In this document: positions 50,684 to 61,000 of the stretch, one piece after another
Numbering within the stretch: position 1 is the stretch's first letter
Layout of the letters: every line of letters begins with the position of its first letter
DNA from: Lachnospiraceae bacterium YSB2008
GTDB lineage: Bacteria > Bacillota > Clostridia > Lachnospirales > Lachnospiraceae
DNA length: 64,000 nt
NCBI GenBank assembly: GCA_000687655.1
Contig: JHWR01000013.1
Span: forward strand, 1 to 64,000
Direction of reading: 5' to 3'
Notes under the pieces: generated by a model
Databases searched by the model: none
What the model was told of the DNA's origin: nothing
Seen by the model: only the letters and a program-made list of their open reading frames with translations
Made by a program: the position numbers and the translations under genes

Positions 50684-51472
50684 ATGAATACAGAAATTAA
50701 AAACCTTCTCCAGGATGTAAAAGAAGGAAAAGTATCCGTAGATGACGCACTTCTCAGTCTCAAAGAAAAACCTTACGAGGACATTGGGTTTGCCAAAGTG
50801 GATCTCCATAGAAAGATAAGACAGGGGATGGCTGAGGTAATATATGGAGAAGGTAAAACTGTAAATCAGATAGTCCGTATAATGGGAACTATGCTCGAAA
50901 ATGGACAGAGCCGTATTTTGGTAACACGTCTCAATGAAGATGCATCAAAGGAACTGTCTGAGAGACTTCCTGAAGTCTATAAGCCGGTCGGAGGCAACAG
51001 GGAAGCACTTATATACAGATATTTTCCGGATGCCAGGATGGGATTTGTGGGGGATGTTCCCAAAGCTGACGGTATAGGACGTATAGTGGTTGTAACCGGT
51101 GGTACAAGCGATATTCCTGTAGCTGAAGAAGCTGCACTTACGGCGGAGCTGTACGGAAATGAAGTTATAAAGATATTTGATGTCGGAGTTGCCGGAATTC
51201 ACAGACTTCTTGCACATAAGGAAGAGATAATGAGTGCAACAGTCATCATTGCCATTGCTGGCATGGAAGGCGCTCTTGCAAGTGTTGTAGGTGGACTTGC
51301 TGACTGCCCTGTCATAGCAGTTCCGACAAGTGTAGGCTACGGAGCTTCTTTCGATGGACTTTCAGCTCTGCTTTCTATGCTGAATTCATGTGCAAGCGGA
51401 GTTTCCGTGGTTAATATTGATAACGGATTCGGCGCAGGATATCTGGCAAGTATGATCAATCATGTGCAATAG
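50684..51472 (+). CDS. larB: LarB, nickel pincer cofactor biosynthesis carboxylase/hydrolase
   Basis: A 262-residue protein. The C-terminal PurE-like domain reads VVVTGGTSDIPVAEEAALTA, VGVAGIHRLLAH, IAIAGMEGALASVVGGLADC and VGYGASFDGLSALLSMLNS, as in LarB. LarB carboxylates the pyridinium ring of nicotinic acid adenine dinucleotide and cleaves the phosphoanhydride. The start at 50684 (GGGAG seven bases upstream) replaces the frame at 50660. larC follows; larA and larE are not in the window. Confidence 0.93.
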   Translation: MNTEIKNLLQDVKEGKVSVDDALLSLKEKPYEDIGFAKVDLHRKIRQGMAEVIYGEGKTVNQIVRIMGTMLENGQSRILVTRLNEDASKELSERLPEVYKPVGGNREALIYRYFPDARMGFVGDVPKADGIGRIVVVTGGTSDIPVAEEAALTAELYGNEVIKIFDVGVAGIHRLLAHKEEIMSATVIIAIAGMEGALASVVGGLADCPVIAVPTSVGYGASFDGLSALLSMLNSCASGVSVVNIDNGFGAGYLASMINHVQ

Positions 51473-51519
51473 TATCATAACCTGTTTTTGACTCTTGCAT
51501 CATTAATATGGAGGCGTAT

Positions 51520-52782
51520 ATGAAAACACTGTATTTGGATTGTGGTATGGGTGCTGCGGGGGATATGCTTACAGCGGCACTGCTTGAGCTTATTCCTGAT
51601 CAGGATGCATTTATCGCTAAACTGAATTCACTCGGGATACCGGGTGTTGAATATAAGAAAGATGTATCGGAAAAATGTGGCGTTGTCGGAACACGTGTGA
51701 CGGTAACTGTTGACGGGATTGAGGAATCATCTGAGATGTTCAATCATCATGACCACGATCACGACCACCATCATGACCATGAGCATCACGACCACGAGCA
51801 TGTCCATGAACATGAACACACTCATCATCATGGAACTATGCATGAAATAGAACACCTGGTGCGTGATCACATGAATGTTCCTGTAAACGTGGCAGATAAT
51901 ATACTTGCTGTATATGACATCATCGCAAAAGCAGAGAGCGAGGTTCATGGAGTTCCTGTGACAGACATACATTTCCACGAGGTAGGAACGAAGGATGCGC
52001 TGGCAGATGTATCAGCGGTATGCCTCCTTATGGATGAAATAGCTCCGGATGAGGTCGTAGTGTCTCCTGTACATGTCGGATGCGGAAAGGTGCAATGCGC
52101 TCATGGAATACTTCCTGTTCCTGCACCTGCAACTGCCAATATCCTGAAGGGTGTTCCTATATATGGCGGAAAGGTCGAGGGTGAGCTGTGTACGCCTACA
52201 GGTGCGGCACTTCTCAAATTCTTTGCCACACGGTTTGGAAACATGCCTGTCATGACTGTATCAGGTATAGGCTATGGTATGGGAAAGAGAGACTTTCCTG
52301 TAGCTAACACGGTAAGGGCACTTCTCGGAGAAAATGAGTACGCATCCACTGCTGAAACGGATGAGATTATAGAACTTTCATGTAATGTTGACGATATGAC
52401 CGGAGAGGATATCGGGTTTGCAATCGATATGCTTCTTGAAGATGGAGCAAGGGAAGCCTTTACCGTTCCGGTATATATGAAGAAGGGGCGTCCGGGTGTT
52501 CTTATAAAAGTTCTTTGTCTTGCAGAGGACGAGGACAGGATGGTGCGTCTTTTGTTTAAACACACCTCAACAATCGGTATCAGAAAAACAGTTGCTTCCA
52601 GGTATGTGCTCAGCAGAAATCAGGAAATCTTCAATACTGAGCTGGGAAGCGTACGAATTAAAACATCTGAGGGATACGGCGTTACAAGGACAAAATATGA
52701 ATCAGATGACATATGCCGTATAGCAAGGGAACAGGACATGAGTCCGGCAGAAGTGAGAGCAGTTCTGGATACCCTGCAGTAA
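51520..52782 (+). CDS. larC: LarC, nickel insertion protein for the pincer cofactor
   Basis: A 420-residue protein. N-terminal LYLDCGMGAAGDMLTAALLE, a very His/Asp-rich loop at about 75-110 (HDHDHDHHHDHEHHDHEH pattern) likely to bind nickel, the HFHEVGTKDALADVSAVCLL motif, and the C-terminal domain (CNVDDMTGEDIGFAIDMLLE, KGRPGVLIKVLC). In Lactiplantibacillus the protein needs a ribosomal frameshift; here it is a single continuous frame. The start at 51520 has GGAGG six bases upstream. Confidence 0.93.
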   Translation: MKTLYLDCGMGAAGDMLTAALLELIPDQDAFIAKLNSLGIPGVEYKKDVSEKCGVVGTRVTVTVDGIEESSEMFNHHDHDHDHHHDHEHHDHEHVHEHEHTHHHGTMHEIEHLVRDHMNVPVNVADNILAVYDIIAKAESEVHGVPVTDIHFHEVGTKDALADVSAVCLLMDEIAPDEVVVSPVHVGCGKVQCAHGILPVPAPATANILKGVPIYGGKVEGELCTPTGAALLKFFATRFGNMPVMTVSGIGYGMGKRDFPVANTVRALLGENEYASTAETDEIIELSCNVDDMTGEDIGFAIDMLLEDGAREAFTVPVYMKKGRPGVLIKVLCLAEDEDRMVRLLFKHTSTIGIRKTVASRYVLSRNQEIFNTELGSVRIKTSEGYGVTRTKYESDDICRIAREQDMSPAEVRAVLDTLQ

Positions 52783-52794
52783 GTGATATTTCGC

Positions 52795-52823
52795 TTGAAA
52801 ATGAAACGTTCATGTAATAAAAT
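52795..52823 (+). promoter_or_regulatory. Promoter of the nfnAB operon
   Basis: TTGAAA at 52795-52800, a 17-base spacer, TAAAAT at 52818-52823. Start near 52830, leader of about 56 bases. Confidence 0.72.
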
Positions 52824-52885
52824 TATAAGCTGAACGCGTGTATAGTTTTACTGAAAATATCGGTACTGTATAGAAAGGATAAGCA

Positions 52886-53728
52886 ATGTATAAGATTGTA
52901 AAAAAGAAGGAACTTAACCCTACGGTTACCCTTATGACGATTGAGGCTCCACTGGTTGCCAGAAAGGCTGAACCCGGACAGTTCATAATCGTTCGTCCGT
53001 TTAGTGACAGTGAGAGAATTCCACTCACAATAGCAGGGTATGACAGAGAACAGGGAACTATAGATATAATCTTTCAGATAGTTGGTGGAACAACACAGAG
53101 TCTGAATACTCTTAATGAAGGAGATTTCGTTCAGGATTTTGTGGGCCCGCTCGGAAAGGCTACAGAGACCGAAGGATTAAAGAAGGTTGCAGTAGTCGGC
53201 GGTGGTGTTGGCTGTGCCATAGCTTATCCTGTTGCAAAGAAGCTTCATGAAGTAGGCGTTGAGGTTCACTCAATAGTCGGATTCAGAAGCGAAGATCTGA
53301 TAATACTTGAAGATGAGTTCAAGGCTTGCAGCGACAAGTATGTGCTCATGACAGATGATGGTTCCAAGGGAACCAAGGGTCTTGTTACAAATGCTCTTGA
53401 GGAGCTTATCAAGGCCGGCGAGGAATATGATGAAGTTATCACCATAGGACCGCTCATTATGATGAAGTTCGTTGTACAGCTTACAAAGAAGTACGACGTT
53501 AAGACCATAGTCAGCATGAATCCTGTCATGGTTGACGGAACAGGAATGTGCGGTGGATGCAGACTTACCGTTGGTGGCAAGACTATGTTCGCATGCGTAG
53601 ACGGACCTGACTTCGATGGTTTCTTAGTTGATTTCGATGAGGCTATGGCAAGGTCTGCTACATACAGACCGTTCGAGCAGGAAAAGAGAGAGAAGAACTG
53701 CAGACTTATGAATCAGGAGGTAAAGTAA
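52886..53728 (+). CDS. nfnA: NfnA-type ferredoxin-NADP+ oxidoreductase small subunit
   Basis: A 280-residue flavoprotein. FAD-binding barrel (ARKAEPGQFIIVRPF, RIPLTIAGYD), NAD-binding domain (VAVVGGGVGCAIAYPVAKKL) and C-terminal iron-sulfur cysteines (GTGMCGGCRLTVGG, MFACVDGPDFDG). With NfnB it forms the bifurcating NADH-dependent ferredoxin:NADP+ reductase. It is also annotated as a sulfide dehydrogenase or glutamate synthase partner. The RBS is AAAGGAT. It is adjacent to the gltA-like gene (1-base gap). Confidence 0.9.
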   Translation: MYKIVKKKELNPTVTLMTIEAPLVARKAEPGQFIIVRPFSDSERIPLTIAGYDREQGTIDIIFQIVGGTTQSLNTLNEGDFVQDFVGPLGKATETEGLKKVAVVGGGVGCAIAYPVAKKLHEVGVEVHSIVGFRSEDLIILEDEFKACSDKYVLMTDDGSKGTKGLVTNALEELIKAGEEYDEVITIGPLIMMKFVVQLTKKYDVKTIVSMNPVMVDGTGMCGGCRLTVGGKTMFACVDGPDFDGFLVDFDEAMARSATYRPFEQEKREKNCRLMNQEVK

Positions 53729-53729
53729 T

Positions 53730-55112
53730 ATGCCGAATATGAGAATGGACAAGAATCCTATGCCGGTGCAGGATCCTGATGTAAGAAATAAGAACTTCTC
53801 GGAAGTTGCACTCGGATATACAGAGGAGCAGGCTATAGATGAGGCAGGTCGCTGCCTTAACTGTAAGAACAGACCTTGTGTCGGCGGCTGCCCAGTAAGT
53901 ATAGATATTCCGGAATTCATCGCAAAGGTTGCAGCAGGTGAATTCGAGGAAGCATATAAGATAATAACAAAGAACAGCTCACTTCCTGCTGTCTGCGGAC
54001 GTGTATGTCCACAGGAAACACAGTGTGAGTCAAAGTGTGTAAGAGGTATCAAGGGTGAGCCTGTTGCTATAGGACGTCTCGAGAGATTCGTGGCTGACTG
54101 GCATATGGCTAACGTTAAGGAAGATCCTGAGAAGCCAGCTTCAAACGGACATAAGGTTGCAGTTATAGGTTCAGGTCCTTCAGGACTTGCATGTGCGGGA
54201 GACCTTGCTAAGAAAGGCTATGATGTTACTATCTATGAAGCTCTTCACCTTGCAGGTGGTGTTCTGGTATATGGTATTCCTGAGTTCCGTCTTCCTAAGG
54301 CTATAGTTCAGAAGGAGATTGAAGGTCTTAAAGCCCTTGGCGTTAAGGTTGAGACCAATGTCGTTGTTGGTAAGACCATATCTATAGATGAGCTTAAGGA
54401 AGAGTTTGGATATGAAGCAGTATTCATAGGTTCAGGTGCAGGACTTCCTAGATTCATGAATATACCGGGTGAGAACCTCAACGGCGTTTATTCTGCAAAT
54501 GAATTCCTCACACGAATCAACCTCATGAAGGCATATAATGATGAGTCAGAGACACCTATCATGCATCCTAAGAAGGCTGTAATAGTAGGTGGCGGAAATG
54601 TAGCAATGGATGCAGCAAGATGTGCAAAGCGTCTCGGTGCAGATGTTACGATAGTATATAGAAGAACCAAGGCTGAGCTTCCTGCAAGAGCAGAAGAAGT
54701 TGAGCATGCAGAGGAAGAAGGAATCAAATTCGCATTCCTTAACAACCCTGTTGAAGTTGTAGGAGAAAATGGCTGGGTTAAGTCAGTTAAATGTCAGGTT
54801 ATGGAGCTTTCAGATCCTGATGAGTCAGGAAGAAGGAAGCCGGTTCCTGTAGAAGGAAAGTTCAATGATATTGAAGCTGACTGTATGATAATGTCCATAG
54901 GTACATCACCTAATCCTCTCATCAAGTCAACAACTGCAGGACTTGATACAGAGAAGTGGGGCGGAATCATTGCCGATGAATCCGGACTTACCTCAAGAGA
55001 GGGAGTTTATGCCGGTGGTGATGCAGTTACAGGAGCAGCAACCGTTATACTTGCGATGGGCGCAGGACGTGCAGCAGCCGCAGGTATTGATGAATATATT
55101 TCTAATAAATAA
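53730..55112 (+). CDS. nfnB: NfnB-type large subunit (GltA/glutamate synthase small-subunit family)
   Basis: A 460-residue protein. N-terminal Fe-S domain with CLNCKNRPCVGGCPVSIDIP and CGRVCPQETQCESKCVRG, then FAD-binding VAVIGSGPSGLACAGDLAKK and NADPH-binding VIVGGGNVAMDAARCAKRLG domains, ending YAGGDAVTGAATVILAMGAG. In NfnAB the large subunit bifurcates electrons from NADPH to ferredoxin and NAD+ (or the reverse). AGGAGG precedes its ATG within nfnA. The bifurcating role is inferred from the paired genes. Confidence 0.9.
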   Translation: MPNMRMDKNPMPVQDPDVRNKNFSEVALGYTEEQAIDEAGRCLNCKNRPCVGGCPVSIDIPEFIAKVAAGEFEEAYKIITKNSSLPAVCGRVCPQETQCESKCVRGIKGEPVAIGRLERFVADWHMANVKEDPEKPASNGHKVAVIGSGPSGLACAGDLAKKGYDVTIYEALHLAGGVLVYGIPEFRLPKAIVQKEIEGLKALGVKVETNVVVGKTISIDELKEEFGYEAVFIGSGAGLPRFMNIPGENLNGVYSANEFLTRINLMKAYNDESETPIMHPKKAVIVGGGNVAMDAARCAKRLGADVTIVYRRTKAELPARAEEVEHAEEEGIKFAFLNNPVEVVGENGWVKSVKCQVMELSDPDESGRRKPVPVEGKFNDIEADCMIMSIGTSPNPLIKSTTAGLDTEKWGGIIADESGLTSREGVYAGGDAVTGAATVILAMGAGRAAAAGIDEYISNK

Positions 55113-55166
55113 CTTGAATAAGGCGGTACATTTTAACTGTAAATGTAACGCACGGAAAGAAGTATA

Positions 55167-56747
55167 ATGTCTATAAAAGAAAAGAAGACCGCCGACTCAG
55201 TAATGAAGTCGGCGGGCATTTTAGTTTTTACAACTCTTATATCGAGCCTTCTCGGCTATGCAAGAAATATCATCATTCCGGCTCTTTTTGGAAAGGGTAT
55301 AGAGAGTGATGCTTATTTTGCTGCATTTACTATTCCTGATTATGTTTATACTCTGCTTGTAGGAGGGGCGCTCAGCGCTGCATTTATACCTGTATTCAGT
55401 AGTTATCTGGCTAAGAATGAGGATAAAGAAGGACATAGGATGGCAAGCACTATTATAACGCTTGTGTCCCTGATTGCAGCGGCTCTCTGTGCTGCAGGAA
55501 TTATATTTACGCCTGAGCTTGTACGACTTCTTGTTAAGTTCGAGGAGGAGGCATTTGATCTTACTGTAATGCTTACCCGTATCATGTTTGGACAGTGCTT
55601 CTTTATGTGCCTTACCGGTCTTTCTCAGGGTATACTCCAGTCATACAAGAGATTCACTCCACCGGCCATAGGTGGAATATGCTATAACCTCTGCATTATC
55701 TTCGGAGGTGTTCTGATATCACAGGTTCTGGGGCTTGGAATAGCCGGATTCTCACTGGCAGTAGTTCTCGGTGCGGTTGTAAATCTTTTTATTCAGGTTC
55801 CGTTTGTTATCAGGCAGGGATTCAAATTCAAACCTGTTCTGGACATGAAGCATGAGGGTGTAAAGAAATTTTTCCGACTCCTGGTTCCGGTTCTCATCGG
55901 TCAGTCGGTTATGGAGATAAATCTTATAGTAAATCAGCGTTTTGCTTCCGGACTTGAGGAAGGAACCGTAACTCTTATGAAGCAGGCGCAGACAGTTATC
56001 CAGCTTCCGATAAGAATATTTGCTATGCAGATTGCTCTTTCAGTATTTCCGACTCTTACAGGGTTTTTTGCAAATGAAAAGAAAAAAGAGTTTGTCGATA
56101 CATTTTCAGGTTGTCTGAGAACAGTGCTCTTTATCATAATTCCTATTGCGGCAGGTATGATATCACTTCGTGTTCCGCTTATAAGAGTTATGTATAAGAC
56201 CGGAAAGTTTGGTGAAGAGGATGTGCAGGCGCTGGCATATCTCCTTATGATCTACACTATAGGAATCACGGCATATTCTGTCCGTGAGGTAATGATCAGA
56301 GGTTTCTATGCAACAAAGAATACTGACACGCCTGTTGCCATTAATATATTTATTATGCTTCTGAATTCACTGCTTTCGTTCCTGCTTGTTAAACCACTGG
56401 GAGTTACCGGGCTTGCACTGGCTTACGTTATAGCCGGCTTCACGAGTATGACGCTGCTTACAGTTTTCTTCAGAAGAAGCGTGGGAAGCATACAGGGAAG
56501 GAGAATACTTCAGTCTCTTTTCAAGACAGGAATATCAGCGGCGGTAATGTCCCTGGTGCTTATGGCGTTGACACCGCTCTTTGAAGGTATATTCAGAGAT
56601 GGAAGTAAGGTTGCTCAGCTCATAGAGCTTATGATTCTCTTTATTGCCGGTGTTTCAGTTTATTTTGTTATGGCGTATCTTCTGAAGACGCCTGAACTTA
56701 CGGATTTCGTTGCATTTATTAAAAAGAAATTCTTAAAAAGGAGTTAG
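55167..56747 (+). CDS. murJ: MurJ-type lipid II flippase
   Basis: A 526-residue MVF-family membrane protein with about 14 spans. Typical start SAGILVFTTLISSLLGYARN and SDAYFAAFTIPDYVYTLLVG, with the central arginines of the cavity (around residue 24) retained. It moves the undecaprenyl-linked lipid II to the outer face of the membrane. It directly precedes the DUF815 gene (3-base gap). AAAGAAG RBS. Confidence 0.93.
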   Translation: MSIKEKKTADSVMKSAGILVFTTLISSLLGYARNIIIPALFGKGIESDAYFAAFTIPDYVYTLLVGGALSAAFIPVFSSYLAKNEDKEGHRMASTIITLVSLIAAALCAAGIIFTPELVRLLVKFEEEAFDLTVMLTRIMFGQCFFMCLTGLSQGILQSYKRFTPPAIGGICYNLCIIFGGVLISQVLGLGIAGFSLAVVLGAVVNLFIQVPFVIRQGFKFKPVLDMKHEGVKKFFRLLVPVLIGQSVMEINLIVNQRFASGLEEGTVTLMKQAQTVIQLPIRIFAMQIALSVFPTLTGFFANEKKKEFVDTFSGCLRTVLFIIIPIAAGMISLRVPLIRVMYKTGKFGEEDVQALAYLLMIYTIGITAYSVREVMIRGFYATKNTDTPVAINIFIMLLNSLLSFLLVKPLGVTGLALAYVIAGFTSMTLLTVFFRRSVGSIQGRRILQSLFKTGISAAVMSLVLMALTPLFEGIFRDGSKVAQLIELMILFIAGVSVYFVMAYLLKTPELTDFVAFIKKKFLKRS

Positions 56748-56750
56748 GAA

Positions 56751-58064
56751 ATGTATAGACTTCTTTCACAACTGGTAATGTACAGGATAGATGATCCTGA
56801 CAGTATAATAGTAAAAATATCAGATATCATAAGAGATTTTGATGAGATGAGGGGCGAGTTCGGTGACAGGGAAGTGCTGAAGGATCGGATTTACACCGAG
56901 ATAAGGAGGCTTCTGGAGCTGGCGACTTCATATGCTTTTGATAAGAATCTCTGGCAGGATTATCTGGCGTTCATTATTATGATGCAGGAGAATCCTTATG
57001 CTCTTACCTGTGAAAGAAAGCAACGTGCATTTGGCAGCGCTGAGAGATTCGCGCTTTCGGACATGAAAGTTTTTCATGAACTGTTTCACTACGATTTCAG
57101 CAGGATAGAAAAGGAACTCGGCATCGATTCATTTTCTATTATTACTGACTACAAAGCTATATCCAAGAGAGAACAGCTTTTCAACAGAAATGTAAGTGAA
57201 AAGGTAAGACTTCTTTCAAAGGAGCTTTCAGAAGCTGAAGATGCTGAGACTATGCTGAATGCAGTTACTGAATTCTATGAGAACTATGGCGTTGGTATGT
57301 TCGGCATGAACAGAGCTTTCCGCATCAGACATGACGAGGGAAAGGATATAGAGTTTATCCCTATAAGAAATACAGATCATGTATATTTGGATGATCTTGT
57401 AGGTTATGAGATTCAGAAGCAGAAGCTTCGTGATAATACAGAAGCCTTTGTTTCAGGAAGGCCTGCGAATAACTGCCTTCTTTTCGGTGACAGCGGTACG
57501 GGTAAATCAACCAGTATCAAAGCTATCATCAACGAATATTACCCTAAGGGACTTCGTATGATAGAGCTTTATAAGCATGAGATGAGAGACCTTGCATCAG
57601 TCATTTCACTTGTAAAGAACAGGAATTACAGGTTCATCATTTACATGGATGATCTTTCCTTTGAAGATTTTGAGGTAGAATATAAATACCTCAAGGCCGT
57701 CATAGAAGGCGGACTTGAGGCTAAACCTGACAATGTTCTTATATATGCGACCAGCAACCGCCGTCATCTGATCCGTGAGACCTGGACAGATAACAATGAT
57801 GTTGATCTTGATAAACATAGTTCTGACACTCTTCAGGAGAAGATGTCACTAGTGAACCGTTTCGGTATAACTATAGGTTACATGAATCCTAACAAGAAGG
57901 AATATGAACGAATAGTTTCTGTGCTGGCTGAAAAGCATCCTGAGATAAAAATGGACAGAGATGAGCTTCTTCTGGAAGCAAACAAATGGGAAGTATCCCA
58001 TGGTGGTTTCTCAGGAAGAACAGCTAAGCAGTTTATAGATTATATACTTGGACAGGCTCTATAA
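56751..58064 (+). CDS. DUF815 AAA+ ATPase
   Basis: A 437-residue protein. A helical N-terminal half (about 1-210) is followed by an AAA domain: GYEIQKQKLRDNTEAFVSG, Walker A LLFGDSGTGKSTSIKAII, Walker B IIYMDDLSFEDFE, sensor 1 IYATSNRRHLIRE. DUF815 proteins are poorly characterised ATPases. AAGGAG precedes the ATG. It is probably co-transcribed with murJ. Its end overlaps the convergent EAL gene by 6 bases. Confidence 0.9.
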   Translation: MYRLLSQLVMYRIDDPDSIIVKISDIIRDFDEMRGEFGDREVLKDRIYTEIRRLLELATSYAFDKNLWQDYLAFIIMMQENPYALTCERKQRAFGSAERFALSDMKVFHELFHYDFSRIEKELGIDSFSIITDYKAISKREQLFNRNVSEKVRLLSKELSEAEDAETMLNAVTEFYENYGVGMFGMNRAFRIRHDEGKDIEFIPIRNTDHVYLDDLVGYEIQKQKLRDNTEAFVSGRPANNCLLFGDSGTGKSTSIKAIINEYYPKGLRMIELYKHEMRDLASVISLVKNRNYRFIIYMDDLSFEDFEVEYKYLKAVIEGGLEAKPDNVLIYATSNRRHLIRETWTDNNDVDLDKHSSDTLQEKMSLVNRFGITIGYMNPNKKEYERIVSVLAEKHPEIKMDRDELLLEANKWEVSHGGFSGRTAKQFIDYILGQAL

Positions 58065-61000
58065 TTCTTTCAAAGTAGTCTTGTTCCTTCCATTTGCCTC
58101 CGAGATATTCTCTTCGGGGGCTTTTGTTATTAATCCGTTTGAGTTTGTCATATCAATATTAACATCTGTATTGTTGATACTGATTCTTGTATTATTATTA
58201 CCGCCATACACAAGGGCATTCATTCCCCTTCCGACATAGCTCAGTGCTGCGGTATTGATGGAAAAGGTTGTTGTACCATATAGACTGCCGACAGCTACAG
58301 AGTAGTCAGACTGGACATTTATGTGGCAGGACATATCATGCAGCATAACATTGGCATGGCTTCCGGTAAGACTTCCAAGTACACAGATTCTGCCGCCGCC
58401 TCCTTCGCTTCGAAGGAGTGCACGCCATACCTCTATATCTGTATCACCGCGGAGACTGCCTGCTCCTACGCCTTCATAGACATTATTGATGAGAAGTATG
58501 TCAGTATCATGTATTTTGAGTGGGAGACTTCCTTCATGGGATCCTATGCAGACACCGGTATCTCCGCTCAGACGTATTATGTATTTACCTTTATTGATGG
58601 CTATCTGGCCGCCCAGACCTGAACCTATGCCGGTCAGGGTCTGCCCATTTGCTTCTATGACTATCTCGCCATCCTGATAGAATCCTATAGAACCATGAGC
58701 CTCTTTCTTTGAATTGCCTATTCCATATGCATCGGATCCGGAAGTGTTTATTTTAAGATTTCCGTCACCCTTCAGAGTAAGAGAAGATGACTCGGGCACT
58801 CGGATTCCATTTCCTTTTAATATATTCTCGCCTTCGAAATCTATGAGAACATTGGAATTCTCGCCTATACTTATACAAGGTCTCTGCTTCTTGTTTGAAA
58901 GACAAACACTGTCCAGAACCAGATGGCCTTCGAAATCATCGAGTATCTCTATGTGCATTCCGGTATCCAGATTCGGAGTGCCGGTTATAGTGAGATCACG
59001 GAAGGTTGCTTTACTGTCGCCTATAACTATTGTTGTTATTTTGTCTTTAACAAGACTGTTCAGAGATATTCTGTTTGTTTTGCCTGCTACGAAAACTTCA
59101 TCAGCAGTTCCGTCTTCACGTTCCTGATGGAAATGATTGATTTCCATTTTAACGCCGGAATCTATGGAAGTGATGATCTTTTCAGCCGGTCGGGCGATAT
59201 AATAACCTTGTATGAGATCGGCACCGAGCCTTATAACTTCATGAAGCTCGTCTCTGGTCTCAACGCCTTCTGCAAGAGCCTTGATACCGTTTGTGTGACA
59301 GAAGTCGATTATTTCACGAACGAAATGCTGTTTTTGTGAACTGTCCTGAATATCAGTCAGAAGTGCCCTGTCTATCTTGACATAGTTAGGCATATATCTG
59401 AGCAGATTGCTGACATTTGAATAGCCTGTTCCGTAATCATCTATGGCGAGATCTATCCCCATGCTTCTGTATTCGGTCTTGATGCTCTCTAGCTGATCGT
59501 CAGACAGTTCTGATTCTTCGGTCAGTTCAACGACTGCAGAGCCGGATTTGCTAAGGAGAGATTCCTTTATGGCTGCCATGTCAGAATCTTTAAGCTTCGT
59601 GCCAGGTATACTGTTTATGAAAACCTTTCGTGTTTCAAATATATCAGGTCTTTCATCAACTATCTTAAGTACATTTTTAAAAGTGGCATTTTCTACATCA
59701 TCAAGTCTGTTCAGCATATCTGCATACTTAATGATGAGAAGAGGAGGTATCTTCATATCTGTATTTGAACGCATAAGGGCTTCGTAAGAGAAGATTTCTC
59801 CGTCTTCGGCTTTGACTATAGGCTGGAAGAAGTATTTGAGGAGGTTTTTGTCCAGGATTCTGGCGACCTCTTTCATTTCCTTCTTCTCTTCGGGACTGAG
59901 CTTAGTTCTTGTGTTCTGAGCGGAATCTATGGCATCACGCATATTTGAATGAATCTGATCTATTCTGTCTTTATAAAGCTCAAGAACCAGATTCCTTCTG
60001 AAGGCTTCCAGACCTCTTGCAACGGCGTAGAGCCACAGTCTGGCAACGCTTTCGTAGGAAACAGCCTTATTTCCGAAGTTCAGCATGACATAACCAAAAT
60101 TCTTGTCTTCAAAAAAGAGCGGCAGGAAGAAAGCTCCCTTGTTTACTCCGGTCTTGGAGTAAGGAAGGATTTCATTTGTATTAAAGGCCTTCTCCAGACT
60201 GATTCTTGACTCGGCAGGTCTTTCTGCGTCATATGTCAGTACATTTATCATTGTATCCGGATAACCCTTGGTATAGAAAGGATTTCCTATGAGACTTTCC
60301 GGATCAAGCCAGCTTCTGTCCAGGCAGATTTCTATCCTCTTTATTCCACGTATATAGAAAATGGAATCGTATACTATACGGAAGAAGTCTTCCAGATTGC
60401 CGGCAAGCAGCATATTCTCCATCATATAGTTATGTATGGACTCAAAGCCTTCTTCGGAATTCTTGGTCATCCAGGTATCCCGAATTTGTCTTTCTTCAGT
60501 ATGATCAACAGTACACCCGCAGCTTTCTCCTATGAAGAGTGAAGCGTCCGGTTCCGGGTCTTTTGGAGGTTCTCCGTTCATCTGTCTCATAAGAGCTTCA
60601 ACGGCAAATGAACCGTAGTATTCTCCGGGTATGTTTGTGGATGTAAGTGCCTTTGGACTGGTCTGACCTTCATGAGAGGTGCCGTATCCTGCTATAGCGA
60701 TATCTTCAGGTACTTTTATGCCGTGCTTATCCATTCCGATAGCAAAGCCTATAGCCATGGGATCATTAGCACATATCATTGCTTCAGGAATATCGCCGCG
60801 TCTTATTATATCTTCAGCGCAGTTTGTTCCACTGTAGTACCAGAAATCACCGTAGAAGATTCTGTCTTCACGTACAGGAAGACCATGATCTTTCATAGCG
60901 TCTTTATATGCTTCAAGTCGTCGCTGTGAATGAACGTGGCTCTTTCTTCCGGTAAGATATGCAATATCCTTATATCCATGTACTTCTATGAAATGGGAAA

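Noticed and set aside
51727-51978. Antisense frame rich in Met/Val opposite larC
   Set aside because: It mirrors the His/Asp repeat (CAT/GAC codons) of LarC.
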